This document shows positions 1 through 9,900 of a stretch of DNA of 64,000 nt, one piece after another. The notes beneath the pieces were generated by a model that was not told the DNA's origin, did no database searches, and was given only the letters and a program-made list of their open reading frames with translations. Positions within the stretch are counted from its first letter, which is position 1. Each line of letters starts with the position of its first letter. Origin of the DNA: Bacteroidota bacterium (GTDB lineage: Bacteria; Bacteroidota; Bacteroidia; Bacteroidales; CAIWKO01); NCBI GenBank assembly GCA_037133915.1, contig JBAXND010000012.1, positions 1 through 64,000 of the forward strand, read 5' to 3'. A program made the position numbers and the translations under genes.

Positions 1-20
1 AAAGTTCATAAAGTTTGTAA
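1..20. repeat. AAAGTTCATAAAGT-type intergenic repeat, fragment
   Basis: The window opens with the 14-mer AAAGTTCATAAAGT followed by TTGTAAT. The same 14-mer recurs at 62490-62503 in the repeat array upstream of hypC, so this is one of a family of short AAAGT-rich intergenic repeats in this genome. It is cut by the window edge. Confidence 0.45.
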
Positions 21-97
21 TATAGAAATGCCGTACGTTAAATAAAGTAGTTGCCCTGAGGGCATAAAACCAATAGAAAGAAATTTTTATAACCCAT

Positions 98-160
98 TTC
101 ATTTTTTCATTTTTTCATCTTTTCATTTTTTCATTTTTTCATTTTTTCATCTTTTCATTT
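98..160. repeat. TTTTTTCA short tandem repeat
   Basis: About seven units of the form (T)TTTTTCA or TCTTTTCA stand head to tail and end roughly 13 bases before the start codon of the next gene. The array is low complexity and lies where a promoter or leader would be. Changes in unit number could alter spacing, but this is inference. Confidence 0.7.
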
Positions 161-172
161 AATTTAAATAAC

Positions 173-592
173 ATGGAAATTATATTAAACACCGGTCTGG
201 ATTCGCTTGAGTTTGGCGATGGTACCGAAAAAGCAATTGCAATATTCGGGCAACCCGACAACACAGAGATTATAGACGAAGCGGAAATAGACTGGACGCT
301 TATCCATAACTATCCTGAAACCGGATTGGCAATAATGTTCGACGGTCGCGAGAAACCTGCTTTCTTCAGCTGCGATTGCACCTCAGAAGATCTGGTTCTT
401 GCCGGAAAAAAAATCATCGGGCTTCCTCAACAAGATATTATTGCCCTGATGCACGACCTGGGTTATGACAATCCGGAAACAGAAGACGAAAACTGGGGTG
501 AAAAGCGCGTTTCATTTGAGCTGGCAGGTATCGACTTCTATTTTGAAGAAGATGAATTGGTTGCCGTAAGCTGGGGCAAAGAGTTCGAATGA
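173..592 (+). CDS. hypothetical protein, 139 aa, acidic
   Basis: I do not recognise this protein. It is small and strongly acidic, has no signal peptide or membrane segment, and contains a phrase near residues 20-30 (AIFGQPDN) of the kind seen in small alpha/beta domains with a 'xxxGxP' turn. Several aromatic residues and alternating short strands suggest a compact soluble fold. The ATG at 173 is the first in frame and is preceded by an A/T-rich stretch with no Shine-Dalgarno, as is usual in Bacteroidetes. It is followed by a 70-base gap before gldF and could be co-transcribed with it. Codon use looks like its neighbours, so it is probably a real gene. Confidence 0.7.
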   Translation: MEIILNTGLDSLEFGDGTEKAIAIFGQPDNTEIIDEAEIDWTLIHNYPETGLAIMFDGREKPAFFSCDCTSEDLVLAGKKIIGLPQQDIIALMHDLGYDNPETEDENWGEKRVSFELAGIDFYFEEDELVAVSWGKEFE

Positions 593-662
593 TAATTCGC
601 GAATGACTGGCTTTATGTATTATAAATAGTGTTAAATTCGCACTCCGAAAAAAAGCGCGTCT

Positions 663-1394
663 ATGTTTACATTGTTCCGGAAAGAGATCAGCAGCTTTTT
701 AAGTTCGCTTACAGGATATATTGTAATTACAGTATTTCTGTTGATCAACAGCCTTTTTCTGTGGGTATTCCCCATGGATTTCAACATACTTGATTTTGGC
801 TATTCAGGTATCGATGGGCTTTTTGTTATAGCACCGTTCGTGTTTTTATTCCTGATTCCTGCCATTACAATGCGAAGCTTTTCCGATGAGAAAAAAGCCG
901 GAACCATGGAATTGCTGATGACAAAGCCGGTTTCGGAGCTTCACATTATATTATCAAAATATTTTGCCGGACTGCTGCTGGTGATTTTTTCATTGCTGCC
1001 AACACTCATTTACTTTTATTCGGTTTATAAATTAGGAGCACCTCCGGGAAATATTGATCTGGGCGCCACCTGGGGCTCATATATCGGATTATTACTGCTG
1101 GGCGCCGTATTTGTTTCTATCGGTTTGTTCTGTTCATCACTCACAGATAAACAAGTGCTGGCCTTTATTTTGTCGGTTTTCATCTGCGGTTTTGCTTACA
1201 TCGGCTTCGAGTTTATTTATTCGCTTGAACTTTTCGGAAAAATTGATTTGCTGATACAATCAATGGGCATCAACGCACATTATGTATCCATGAGCCGGGG
1301 CGTTATTGATACGCGAGATCTCCTTTACTTTATCAGCCTGATTGTAGTTTTCCTGCTTCTTACAAAAATCTCAATTGAAAGAAGAAAATGGTAA
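663..1394 (+). CDS. gldF: GldF, ABC transporter permease of the gliding/T9SS-associated system
   Basis: This 243-residue integral membrane protein resembles the ABC-2 type permease GldF, known in Bacteroidetes as part of the GldA-GldF-GldG transporter linked to gliding motility. Six hydrophobic segments can be seen: about residues 12-35, 52-70, 98-118, 138-158, 164-185 and 218-235. The loop after the second segment carries the family phrase MRSFSDEKKAGTMELLMTKP (about residues 69-88). Its last seven bases overlap the start of gldG, so the two are translationally coupled. No ATPase subunit (GldA) gene is present in the window. Length is normal for the family. Confidence 0.88.
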   Translation: MFTLFRKEISSFLSSLTGYIVITVFLLINSLFLWVFPMDFNILDFGYSGIDGLFVIAPFVFLFLIPAITMRSFSDEKKAGTMELLMTKPVSELHIILSKYFAGLLLVIFSLLPTLIYFYSVYKLGAPPGNIDLGATWGSYIGLLLLGAVFVSIGLFCSSLTDKQVLAFILSVFICGFAYIGFEFIYSLELFGKIDLLIQSMGINAHYVSMSRGVIDTRDLLYFISLIVVFLLLTKISIERRKW

Positions 1395-3169
1395 CAAAGA
1401 AAAATGCGGAGAAAACTTCCGTAACAACAAAACAAAAAAAAGCAGGGAGCAAAAGACAGAATCTTTTTCAACTGGGAATCAGTCTGCTAATCATCGTACT
1501 GCTCAATATTATTTTCTCATACCTGTTCACCCGTTTTGATTTGACCACCGAGAAGCGTTACTCGCTTTCTTCGGCGACCAAACAATTTATCAGGCAGGTA
1601 GATGATGTGGTACTTTTTAAAGTATATCTTGACGGAGATTTCCCGGCCGGTTTTAAACGCCTGCGCAGCGAAACCAAAGAAATGCTGGACGAATTCAGAG
1701 CATACAACGATAATATTCAGTACAAATTCATCAATCCGTCTGAAGGCACCGACAAAAAAGCAATCAAAAAACTACACGAACAGCTCATGTCAAAAGGGTT
1801 GTTGCCTACCGACCTGCAGGTAAAAACAAGCGACGGCTCTTCCAGACAACTGATATTTCCGGGCGCCCTGGTTTCTTATAAAGGGCGCGAAGTGCCGCTG
1901 CAGCTGCTTGTGAGCCAGCAGGGCTATAGCGCCGAGGAACAGCTGAATCATTCTATTCAAGGGCTCGAGTATAATCTGGCGAACGTGATTCGCAAACTGA
2001 TTACTGTAAACAAACCAAAGATTGCATTTCTTGATGGGCAGGCCGAACTGCCTGATCTGCGTCTTGCCGACATCAGCAGTACGCTCTCCGAATACTACTC
2101 GGTTGAAAGGGTTACAATCAACAGCAAAATCAGCGCGCTTGCTACACGCGACACAATTAAAAAGCAATTCGTAAATAAATTTAAACTCCTCATCATTGCC
2201 AAACCGGATTCAGCCTTTGCCGAAAAAGATAAATTTTTTATTGACCAGTTTGTAATGCACGGTGGCAAAGTGCTATGGCTCATCGACCCTGTGTATGCCT
2301 GCATGGACAGCTTGCGCACATCAGACCAAACAGTGGCTTTCGCGAAAAATCTGAATCTGGAAGACATGCTTTTCGATTATGGAGTGCGCATCAATACCGA
2401 TCTTATTCTTGACCTGAACGCACTTCCCATTCCGGTGGTAACCGGGCAGTCGGGCGGAAAACCCACCCAGGAATTTCTGCCGTGGTATTTCTTTCCCCTG
2501 CTCACACCCAGTATCAATCATCCTATTGTAAACAATCTAAACCTTATCACCACCGAATTTATCAGCAGTATTGATACCGTGGGCGGAAAAGGGATTCGAA
2601 AAACCATACTGCTCACCACAAGCCAATACTCCAGCCCGGTTAATACGCCGGCGCGCATCAGCCTCGATTTGCTGAATAAAAAATTAGACAAACGAAGTTT
2701 TAAAAGTCCTTTCCAGGCGGTTGCTGTCTTGCTGCAGGGACAATTTAAATCCGTATTCAAAGATCGTTTGCCGCTGGAAATCACACAGGACAAGGCAAAC
2801 TTTGATTACAGGGAACAAAGCGCGGAGAATGCCATGATTGTTATTTCCGATGGCGACATTATTAAAAACCAGATTGATTTCAAACAAGGCTATGCCCTGC
2901 CGCTGGGATACGACCAATACACCAACCAGACATTCGGTAACAAAGATTTTATTCTTAACTGCGTCGACTATCTGTGCGATGATTCCGGCCTGATGACCGT
3001 GCGTTCGCGGGAGCTGAAACTCCGGCTTCTTGACAAGGAAAAAATCAAGAACAGCCGCCTGAACTGGCAACTGCTTAACAGCGTGCTGCCTGTTCTTCTC
3101 ATACTTATTTTCGGACTGATACAGCTAATACTGCGAAAAAGAAAATACACAAGACCTATCAAAAGATAG
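1388..3169 (+). CDS. gldG: GldG, gliding motility-associated ABC transporter substrate-binding-like protein
   Basis: This 593-residue protein has a basic N-terminus rich in Lys and Thr, one membrane anchor near residues 28-48, a long periplasmic domain, and a C-terminal membrane segment near residues 562-582 followed by a basic tail. This is the layout of GldG, the partner of the GldF permease. The periplasmic part contains FLDGQAEL and LLIIAKPDSAF, which are typical of the domain in GldG/IftA-like proteins. The ATG lies inside the last codons of gldF, giving a seven-base overlap. A DUF4340-type gene and dnaN follow, an order I recall from other Bacteroidetes. Confidence 0.87.
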   Translation: MVTKKNAEKTSVTTKQKKAGSKRQNLFQLGISLLIIVLLNIIFSYLFTRFDLTTEKRYSLSSATKQFIRQVDDVVLFKVYLDGDFPAGFKRLRSETKEMLDEFRAYNDNIQYKFINPSEGTDKKAIKKLHEQLMSKGLLPTDLQVKTSDGSSRQLIFPGALVSYKGREVPLQLLVSQQGYSAEEQLNHSIQGLEYNLANVIRKLITVNKPKIAFLDGQAELPDLRLADISSTLSEYYSVERVTINSKISALATRDTIKKQFVNKFKLLIIAKPDSAFAEKDKFFIDQFVMHGGKVLWLIDPVYACMDSLRTSDQTVAFAKNLNLEDMLFDYGVRINTDLILDLNALPIPVVTGQSGGKPTQEFLPWYFFPLLTPSINHPIVNNLNLITTEFISSIDTVGGKGIRKTILLTTSQYSSPVNTPARISLDLLNKKLDKRSFKSPFQAVAVLLQGQFKSVFKDRLPLEITQDKANFDYREQSAENAMIVISDGDIIKNQIDFKQGYALPLGYDQYTNQTFGNKDFILNCVDYLCDDSGLMTVRSRELKLRLLDKEKIKNSRLNWQLLNSVLPVLLILIFGLIQLILRKRKYTRPIKR

Positions 3170-3249
3170 CATAAACGTGCGGCGCTTATTCCTCCGCAGA
3201 TGCATGCAGTACAATGTTATCCTGATAATGAAGTTATAATTATTTTATT

Positions 3250-4350
3250 ATGAAGAAAAAGCCCATCATTATTGTTCTGGTTTTACTGCTTGCCGTTGTT
3301 GCAGTTATTGTGATTATAAAAGGGTCTAAAAAAAGTACCATCGACAGTCCCGAAAGCACCTTCGCTATTGAGGATACCGCCTCGATTACTAAAATTTTCA
3401 TGGCAAACATGAGAGACCAAAAAGTAACGCTGAGCAGGAGCGACAGCGGAAGCTGGATGGTAAATAATGCAAATAAAGCATCCATTGAGGCAATCAATTA
3501 TTTTTTGAAAACAATTCATAACGTGCAAATGAAAGATGTTGTCCCCAAAAAAGCACGTAACACTATAATTTCGCTGCTGGCCACCTCGGCCACTAAAGTG
3601 GAAATATACCAGCGCGTATATTTTATCGACCTCTTTAACCGCATCAAATTATTTCCGCACGAAAAACTGACTAAAACATATTATGTTGGAATGGCTACTC
3701 AGGATAACATGGGCACCTATATGCTGGTTGATGGTTCGGAAACTCCCTTTATTACGTATCTACCGGGATTCAATGGCTACCTTTCATCACGTTACAGCGT
3801 TATAGAATCAGACTGGCTCGACCATACCGTTTTCAATATCAAATACAACAATGTACATGCTGTTAGTGTAGACAATTATGATAGTCCCGATCAGTCGTTT
3901 AAATTAGTGAAAAACGGACCACGCGCGTTCTCCGTTTATACCCTTCACGGGAATAAAGAAGTAATGAAGTACGATACCACCAAAGTTATGGACTATTTTA
4001 CCGGCTTTGAGAACCTGAGATATGAAGCAATTCTGACGGATCTTACAGCTGATTCCAGAGCAAAGCTAACGTCCAAGCCGTATATGCTCATTTCTGTGGA
4101 AGAAATGTCTGGTAAAACTGTCAAAATCAAGACCTTTCACAAAGATCCGGTGCTGGATCCCATTATGGGCGAAGATACGCTCCAGTATGACGGCGACCGT
4201 CTGTATGCGCTTATACATGATGATAATGATTTGGCACTGATACAGTTCTTTGTATTTGGACAGGTATTTAGAACCCTCGATTATTTTAGCGGTAAAGCCA
4301 TTCCGCCGAATGAAGCATATAAATCAATAAAAAGTAAATCCGCGCATTAA
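3250..4350 (+). CDS. DUF4340 domain-containing membrane-anchored protein
   Basis: This 366-residue protein has one N-terminal membrane segment (about residues 5-24) and then a soluble domain with repeated beta-hairpin phrases, for example SGSWMVNNANKASIEAINYF, that match the DUF4340 family. In Bacteroidetes such genes usually follow gldG. The family has no assigned biochemical function. The spacing of 80 bases after gldG fits the same transcription unit. The start follows a TTATT-rich leader without a Shine-Dalgarno. Confidence 0.75.
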   Translation: MKKKPIIIVLVLLLAVVAVIVIIKGSKKSTIDSPESTFAIEDTASITKIFMANMRDQKVTLSRSDSGSWMVNNANKASIEAINYFLKTIHNVQMKDVVPKKARNTIISLLATSATKVEIYQRVYFIDLFNRIKLFPHEKLTKTYYVGMATQDNMGTYMLVDGSETPFITYLPGFNGYLSSRYSVIESDWLDHTVFNIKYNNVHAVSVDNYDSPDQSFKLVKNGPRAFSVYTLHGNKEVMKYDTTKVMDYFTGFENLRYEAILTDLTADSRAKLTSKPYMLISVEEMSGKTVKIKTFHKDPVLDPIMGEDTLQYDGDRLYALIHDDNDLALIQFFVFGQVFRTLDYFSGKAIPPNEAYKSIKSKSAH

Positions 4351-4446
4351 GTGTAATCTCGTATTTTTATCTAAGTTTTTGTTATCCTGACTTTTAAAAG
4401 AATCGATTTTGGTTATAACGTCTTTATAACTTTTTGCGTGCAATTT

Positions 4447-4475
4447 TTGAAATTAGAGATTATTTATTACTTTTG
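4447..4475 (+). promoter_or_regulatory. Bacteroidetes-type promoter of dnaN
   Basis: TTG at 4447-4449, an 18-base spacer, and TACTTTTG at 4468-4475 match the Bacteroidetes primary sigma consensus TTG-N17..23-TAnnTTTG. The dnaN start codon is 48 bases downstream. Confidence 0.65.
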
Positions 4476-4522
4476 CATGCAACGAACCGAACTCAAATTA
4501 ACCATTCATAAAACCAGAACGC

Positions 4523-5647
4523 ATGAAATTTATTGTATCAAGCTCCGTGTTGCTGAAAAATCTGCAATCAATAAGTGGGGTACTCAGTACAAGCAATACC
4601 TTGCCAATTCTTGAGAATTTTCTTTTTAACCTCGGTGAGAACTCGCTGAATATTACAGCTTCCGATCTGGAAACGACCATGACCGTAAATGTACCGGTGG
4701 TTAAAGCTGACGAGCCGGGCATGATAGCAATACAAGCCAAATTGTTGCTTGATATTCTGAAAACGTTTGGTGATATTCCCCTCACATTCACAATTAATGA
4801 AGACACCCTTTCGGTAGAAATTTCTGCCGGCGAAGGTAAATATAAGCTGAACGCTTTTAAAGGCGATGAATTCCCGAAAATCCCCACCATGGAAGACGGA
4901 ACATCACTTGAAATCAATTCCATTACGCTGGCAAACGCAATTAATAAAACCATTTTTGCCACCGGCAACGATGAGCTGCGCCCGGTAATGTCAGGCGTGT
5001 TCTGCCAGATATCTGATGAAGACATCACCTTTGTTGCAACAGATGCTCATAAACTGGTTCGCTACCGCAGAACAGATACAAAGTCAACGGAAGCTGCTGC
5101 ATTCATACTGCCTAAAAAGCCGCTGAATCAGCTGCGCAGCCAGCTCTCATCGCAAGATGTAGCTGTTAAGGTTGAATACAATACTGTTAACGCATTTTTC
5201 TCGTTCAGCAATATCAATCTTGTGTGCCGCCTTATTGACGGTAAATATCCAAATTACGAAGCGGTTATTCCGACCAACAACACAAAGAAACTCTTTGTTG
5301 ACAGGGTGCTTTTGCTTAACACACTGAAGCGTATTGCCTTGTTTGCAAACCAAAGCACGCGTCAGATTCGTTTCAAAATATCAGGTCAGGAATTGGTGCT
5401 GAGCGCCGAAGACATTGATCTGGCTAACGAAGCAAAAGAAAGACTGACCTGCACTTTTGAAGGTGAAGATATCGAGATTGGATTCAACTCAAAATTCATT
5501 CTGGAGATGATGAACAATCTTGACACCGAAGAAATCTGTATTGAAATGTCGGCATCAAACAGAGCAGCATTGCTGCTTCCTGTAAACAGCGAAAATAAAG
5601 AAGAAGACATACTGATGCTCGTAATGCCGGTTATGCTGAATCAGTAA
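4523..5647 (+). CDS. dnaN: DNA polymerase III sliding clamp (beta subunit)
   Basis: This 374-residue protein matches the bacterial beta clamp in length and shows the three repeated clamp domains: about residues 1-120, 128-245 and 246-374. Family phrases include SGVLSTSNTLPILENFLF in domain 1, the segment ELRPVMSGVFCQI in domain 2, VATDAHKLVRYR, and the C-terminal LLLPV...LMLVMPVMLN. It encircles DNA and tethers the replicative polymerase and repair enzymes. It has its own promoter and is followed by a terminator, so it is probably expressed separately from the gld genes. Confidence 0.97.
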   Translation: MKFIVSSSVLLKNLQSISGVLSTSNTLPILENFLFNLGENSLNITASDLETTMTVNVPVVKADEPGMIAIQAKLLLDILKTFGDIPLTFTINEDTLSVEISAGEGKYKLNAFKGDEFPKIPTMEDGTSLEINSITLANAINKTIFATGNDELRPVMSGVFCQISDEDITFVATDAHKLVRYRRTDTKSTEAAAFILPKKPLNQLRSQLSSQDVAVKVEYNTVNAFFSFSNINLVCRLIDGKYPNYEAVIPTNNTKKLFVDRVLLLNTLKRIALFANQSTRQIRFKISGQELVLSAEDIDLANEAKERLTCTFEGEDIEIGFNSKFILEMMNNLDTEEICIEMSASNRAALLLPVNSENKEEDILMLVMPVMLNQ

Positions 5648-5706
5648 ACAGTTATCAGTAAACAGTAATATACTGAGCACCCGTTTTTTTTGAAAAAAAC
5701 AAACAT

Positions 5707-5745
5707 AAAAAGCAAGAAAGAAGTTACTTCTTATTGCTTTTTTTT
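5707..5745 (+). terminator. Rho-independent terminator after dnaN
   Basis: The sequence AAAAGCAAGAAAGAAG is followed by a short loop, then CTTCTTATTGC and a run of T. The stem has a few mismatches. It lies 60 bases after the dnaN stop. Confidence 0.7.
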
Positions 5746-5768
5746 ATAGGAACCCAACAGCCAGTACA

Positions 5769-6650
5769 ATGCAAAGCGTGGATCCAACCCGTGAACTTGA
5801 AGCCCTCATCCGTCTGATAGACGAGCCGGATGAAGAGGTTTTTCGTAAGATACGGGAGAAGATTCTTGGTTATAGCAGCAGCGCTATTCCGCTCTTACAA
5901 AAGATTTGGGATAACAATTTCAACCCTCAAATTCAAAGCAGGATAGAGAGCCTGATGGCTCAATTACGCAGAGAGAGCCTGTATCAGGAATTATCAAACT
6001 GGTATACGCTGGGCGGAATGAATCTGTTACTCGGCTACATACTGGTAAGCCGCTCGGAGCATCCGAACCTTGACGAGGAAAAGATCAGAAATTTTATCGA
6101 TAAAATAAAACAGGATATCTGGCTTGAGCTGAATAATAACCTCACTGCACTTGAAAAAGTGAGAATCATCAATAAAATTATTTATGACATTTACAGGTTT
6201 GACGGCAACCGCACTCATTTTCATTCGCCTTCAAATTTCCTTGTTGATCAATTAATAGAAACCCGCAAAGGCAGTCCTATTTCATTGTCTATACTTTATA
6301 TAGTATTGGCGCAATCGCTTGGTATGCCTGTTTACGGTGTAAACCTCCCCGAACATTTTGTGCTCGCCTGGGTTGATGAACAAGCCGATGGCGAATTCTC
6401 AAACGAAGATGATGAGGGCGTAATGTTCTATATTAATGCTTTCAGCAAAGGAGCCGTTTTTTCAAAAAGAGAAGTCGATCAGTTTCTTATTCAGGTGAAA
6501 ATAGCCCCACAAAAAGCATTTTATCAGCCTTGCTCAAACATTGATATTATTGTGCGTTTACTCCGTAATCTTATTTTTTCTTATAAGAAAATGGGCGAAA
6601 ATGAGAAAGCCGCTGAACTTGAAAAGCTGCAGTCGATATTTATTGTTTGA
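5769..6650 (+). CDS. SirB1/transglutaminase-like family protein
   Basis: This 293-residue protein has an N-terminal helical part (about residues 1-75) resembling HEAT-type repeats, followed by the SirB1/'transglutaminase-like core 2' domain with the phrase RKGSPISLSILY, then LAQSLGMPVYGVNLPEHF around residues 175-205. The C-terminal part (about 255-290) looks like a TPR-type helix pair. The biochemical function is not established; related E. coli proteins are annotated SirB1. It follows the dnaN terminator by 24 bases and may have a promoter inside that short gap or arise by read-through. Confidence 0.78.
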   Translation: MQSVDPTRELEALIRLIDEPDEEVFRKIREKILGYSSSAIPLLQKIWDNNFNPQIQSRIESLMAQLRRESLYQELSNWYTLGGMNLLLGYILVSRSEHPNLDEEKIRNFIDKIKQDIWLELNNNLTALEKVRIINKIIYDIYRFDGNRTHFHSPSNFLVDQLIETRKGSPISLSILYIVLAQSLGMPVYGVNLPEHFVLAWVDEQADGEFSNEDDEGVMFYINAFSKGAVFSKREVDQFLIQVKIAPQKAFYQPCSNIDIIVRLLRNLIFSYKKMGENEKAAELEKLQSIFIV

Positions 6651-6815
6651 CAACCAAACTTCAGCTCCCCCACCCGATTTCATAAAATGCACTTCAAAAA
6701 ACCTTTCGCCATTTAGGTTCAGGAGCCATACCCGTTTTGTAAAATACCATCCGCACGGGTATATTTGATGCGTCATTAATCTTATTTATTACCTGGATTT
6801 ATTGTTCTATATCAT

Positions 6816-6845
6816 TTGGTCAGTTCAATTATTATCCTATATTTG
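6816..6845 (+). promoter_or_regulatory. Bacteroidetes-type promoter of the first giant gene
   Basis: TTG at 6816-6818, a 19-base spacer and TATATTTG at 6838-6845 fit the TTG-N19-TAnnTTTG consensus exactly. Transcription should start near 6851 and give a leader of about 140 bases. Confidence 0.7.
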
Positions 6846-6893
6846 TGATGATAAAAATGTGCGTTACCCGGAATTTCAATTTTAAATAAAAGT

Positions 6894-6930
6894 GCACGGC
6901 AACAAGGAAATCGGACTTTACAGTCCGTGC
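6894..6930 (+). promoter_or_regulatory. Leader with two mutually exclusive hairpins
   Basis: The segment AGTCCGTGC (6922-6930) can pair either with CGGACT at 6912-6917, giving a tight stem with a four-base loop, or with GCACGG at 6894-6899, giving a longer-range stem. The two pairings share the CCG bases and cannot form together. No poly-T follows, so it is not a standard terminator. It could affect stability or translation of the very long mRNA. Confidence 0.4.
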
Positions 6931-6992
6931 TTCACTGTTGTGCATCCGGGTTTAGACAACAAATAAAATAAAACAACATAAAACTTATCATT

Positions 6993-9900
6993 ATGACAAG
7001 AAGATTATCCTTCCGGATGTTTTGGGTAACATGCATCATGTTTACCATGATTACCGCAGGTTTCGGTCAGGCATTAAACGGCACCTACACCATTGGTGGC
7101 ACTACGCCCAGTTATGCCACATTTACTGCAGCAGTAAATGACATCGTTACCAAAGGTGTCAGCGGACCTGTTGTTTTTCAGGTCAGAAATGGCAGCTATA
7201 ACGAACAGATAAATATCGGAACAATCAGTGGTGTTTCATCAACCAACACGGTGACGTTTCAATCGCAAACCGGCGACAGTACTGCCGTAGTTCTGTCATA
7301 TTATCCAACGAGTACAAGTAATTTCACGCTTAAACTCGGAGGTTGCAATTATGTTACTTTCAGTAAAATATCTATCAAGGCAACGGGAACAACCTATTCA
7401 ACAGCCCTGTTGCTTGATAACAATTCATCCAACAACATTATAACTAATTGCGTGGTGCAGGCTAGCACAACTACAGCAACGGCAGTGCGAATGGCCGTCA
7501 TCAATTCATCGGTCGGAGGCAATACAAATAACACCATCCGCAATTGTAAAATCATTAACGGAAGTTACGGAATTTATTACTATGGTGCGACAACAACCGG
7601 CATCACTGCCGAATATAACACACTTACAAACCAGTATTACCGGGCTATTGAGATGTCGTATCTGCGTTCGGTAATTGTAAGAGGTAATACCATAACTACC
7701 AGTTCAGCCTACGCCAATTTTATCGGAATAGCGTTGTACAATTGTGATCAGCTGATAAAAGTTGTAAGAAATAATGTGAATTATGCCAACGGCGATTATG
7801 GAATTTATTTAAACACCTGCAACGGAAACTCAGGTCAGAGAGGACTTGTAGCAAATAATTTCGTGAGCGTTCAGGGAACTTCAAGCGGTCTGGGGCATGG
7901 TATAGGTTTAGAACTCACCAATTATCAAAACATTTATTTCAACAGTGTTAACATAACGCGTAGCTCATCAACAGCCCGCTGTATCTATCAAAAAGGCACT
8001 TCATCTTCATCGAATCTCGAAGTACGAGATAATATACTTGCAGCCAATGGCGGCTATATGATGTACTTCGACCAAACGGGCGTGTTAAGCAAATCGAACT
8101 TCAACGACTTCTATACAACCGGCAGTTATGTGGTGTACTGGAATGCTGCAAACTATGCTTCACTTACCACCTGGAAAACGGGATCGAATATGGATACGAA
8201 TTCATTTTCACTAAATCCCTATTTTGTTTCTGCTACCGACCTTCATGTTACTCAATCAATATTAAATAATGCGGGACAAACATGCGCTGGTGTTACCGAT
8301 GATTTTGACGGACAGCTCAGAAATATCACATTGCCCGACATTGGTGCTGACGAGTGGACACCACCTGCCAACGATGCAGGTGTTACAAGCGTGTATCCGC
8401 CGTGCGACGGACTTGACAGCGTGTTTGTAACTATTAAAAATTTTGGCGGAACCAACCTTACGAGTGCAAAAATCAACTGGAGGGTAAATGGAGTACTGCA
8501 ATCACAATACAGCTGGAGCGGTAATCTTGTTCCCAATTCCACGAGCAACTCTATTAACATCGGCTATTACAATTTTTCTGCAGGAACACAATACACCGTT
8601 ATTGCTTACACATCGCTTCCGAATGCAGGAACAGACCCATTCAATCCTAACGATACGCTGAAAGTGATTAACACCAATGCAGGCATGTCGGGCACTTACA
8701 CTGTTGGCGGCACGACTCCAAATTATGCTACCGTAAATGATGCACTGAACGCATTGTACACATACGGTGTGTGCGGTCCTGTTGTTTTTAATATTCGCAA
8801 CGGAAGCTACAGTCAGCAAATATCGGTCAGCACGCTGAACGGTGTTTCGGCCACCAATACGGTAACGTTTCAGGCTGAAACAGGCGACAGTACTGCTGTT
8901 ATACTTTACTCAAGCAGTTCGCCTGCGACTGTGTATTTTACCGGTGGTAACTATGTTATCTTTAAAAAGGTGACGATACGGCAGAATTCTTCGTACGCCG
9001 CTGCGTATATTAACACCAATTCATCCAACATCACGTTCAGAAGTTGCGTCTTTGAAGGATATAACAGCAGTACTACTACTGCTTCTTATTCCTGTGTGTA
9101 TATTCCCGGCACAAGTACCAACAACACATTTATCAATAACCGATTCAAATATGGAACCTTCGGAATATACTGGTCAGGATCAAGTTCTACAGGTTTTATT
9201 GCGCAGAATAACCGATTTGAAAACACCTACTACAGAGGTATTGGGCTCACAAGCATCAAGGCGCCGCAAATTATTGGCAATTATTTCACCTGTACAACCA
9301 GTGCACAAAGTGACTTCATTGCAATTTACCTGAGCAGTTGCAGCGAAAATATTAAAATCTATAAAAATAATATTGACCTTGCCACCTACGGAACCTATGG
9401 GATTCAAATGATGAGCTGCACGGGAACAAGCGGTTTGCACGGGCTTATCGCGAATAATTTCATCAACCTTTACGGTTCAAATCTCACAACCGGATTCGGT
9501 ATTTACCTCTCGGGGTGTAATTATCAGGATATTTTTTACAACAGTATAAATGCGAACCGGGGAACATCCACCTGTTATGGACTGCAGCAAATCAGTGCCG
9601 GCAGCGAGATTAAGATGGCCAATAATATTTTCTCCGCAAAATACGGTTTCGGAATTTATATAACAGATCCTTCAAGTATCACCGGCTCCAATTACAACGA
9701 TTTCTATTGCTCCAACGGCATTATGGGTTATTGGAACGGAAACCGCAACACCCTTGCCGACTGGCAAACAGCCAGTGGCAGAGACACCAACTCATACAAC
9801 GTTCTTCCGGCTTTTGCAGGAAATGCTGACCTGCACTGCCAGCAAACATTGCTCGATAACAAAGGAAGGGTTATCGGCGGTATAACCGATGATTTCGACG

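Larger units (their letters stand above)
6651..6992. other. Intergenic region with promoter and structured leader
   Basis: No credible gene is seen here. The first 165 bases hold nothing recognisable. The rest contains the promoter at 6816-6845 and a structured leader of about 140 bases before the first giant gene. Confidence 0.6.
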
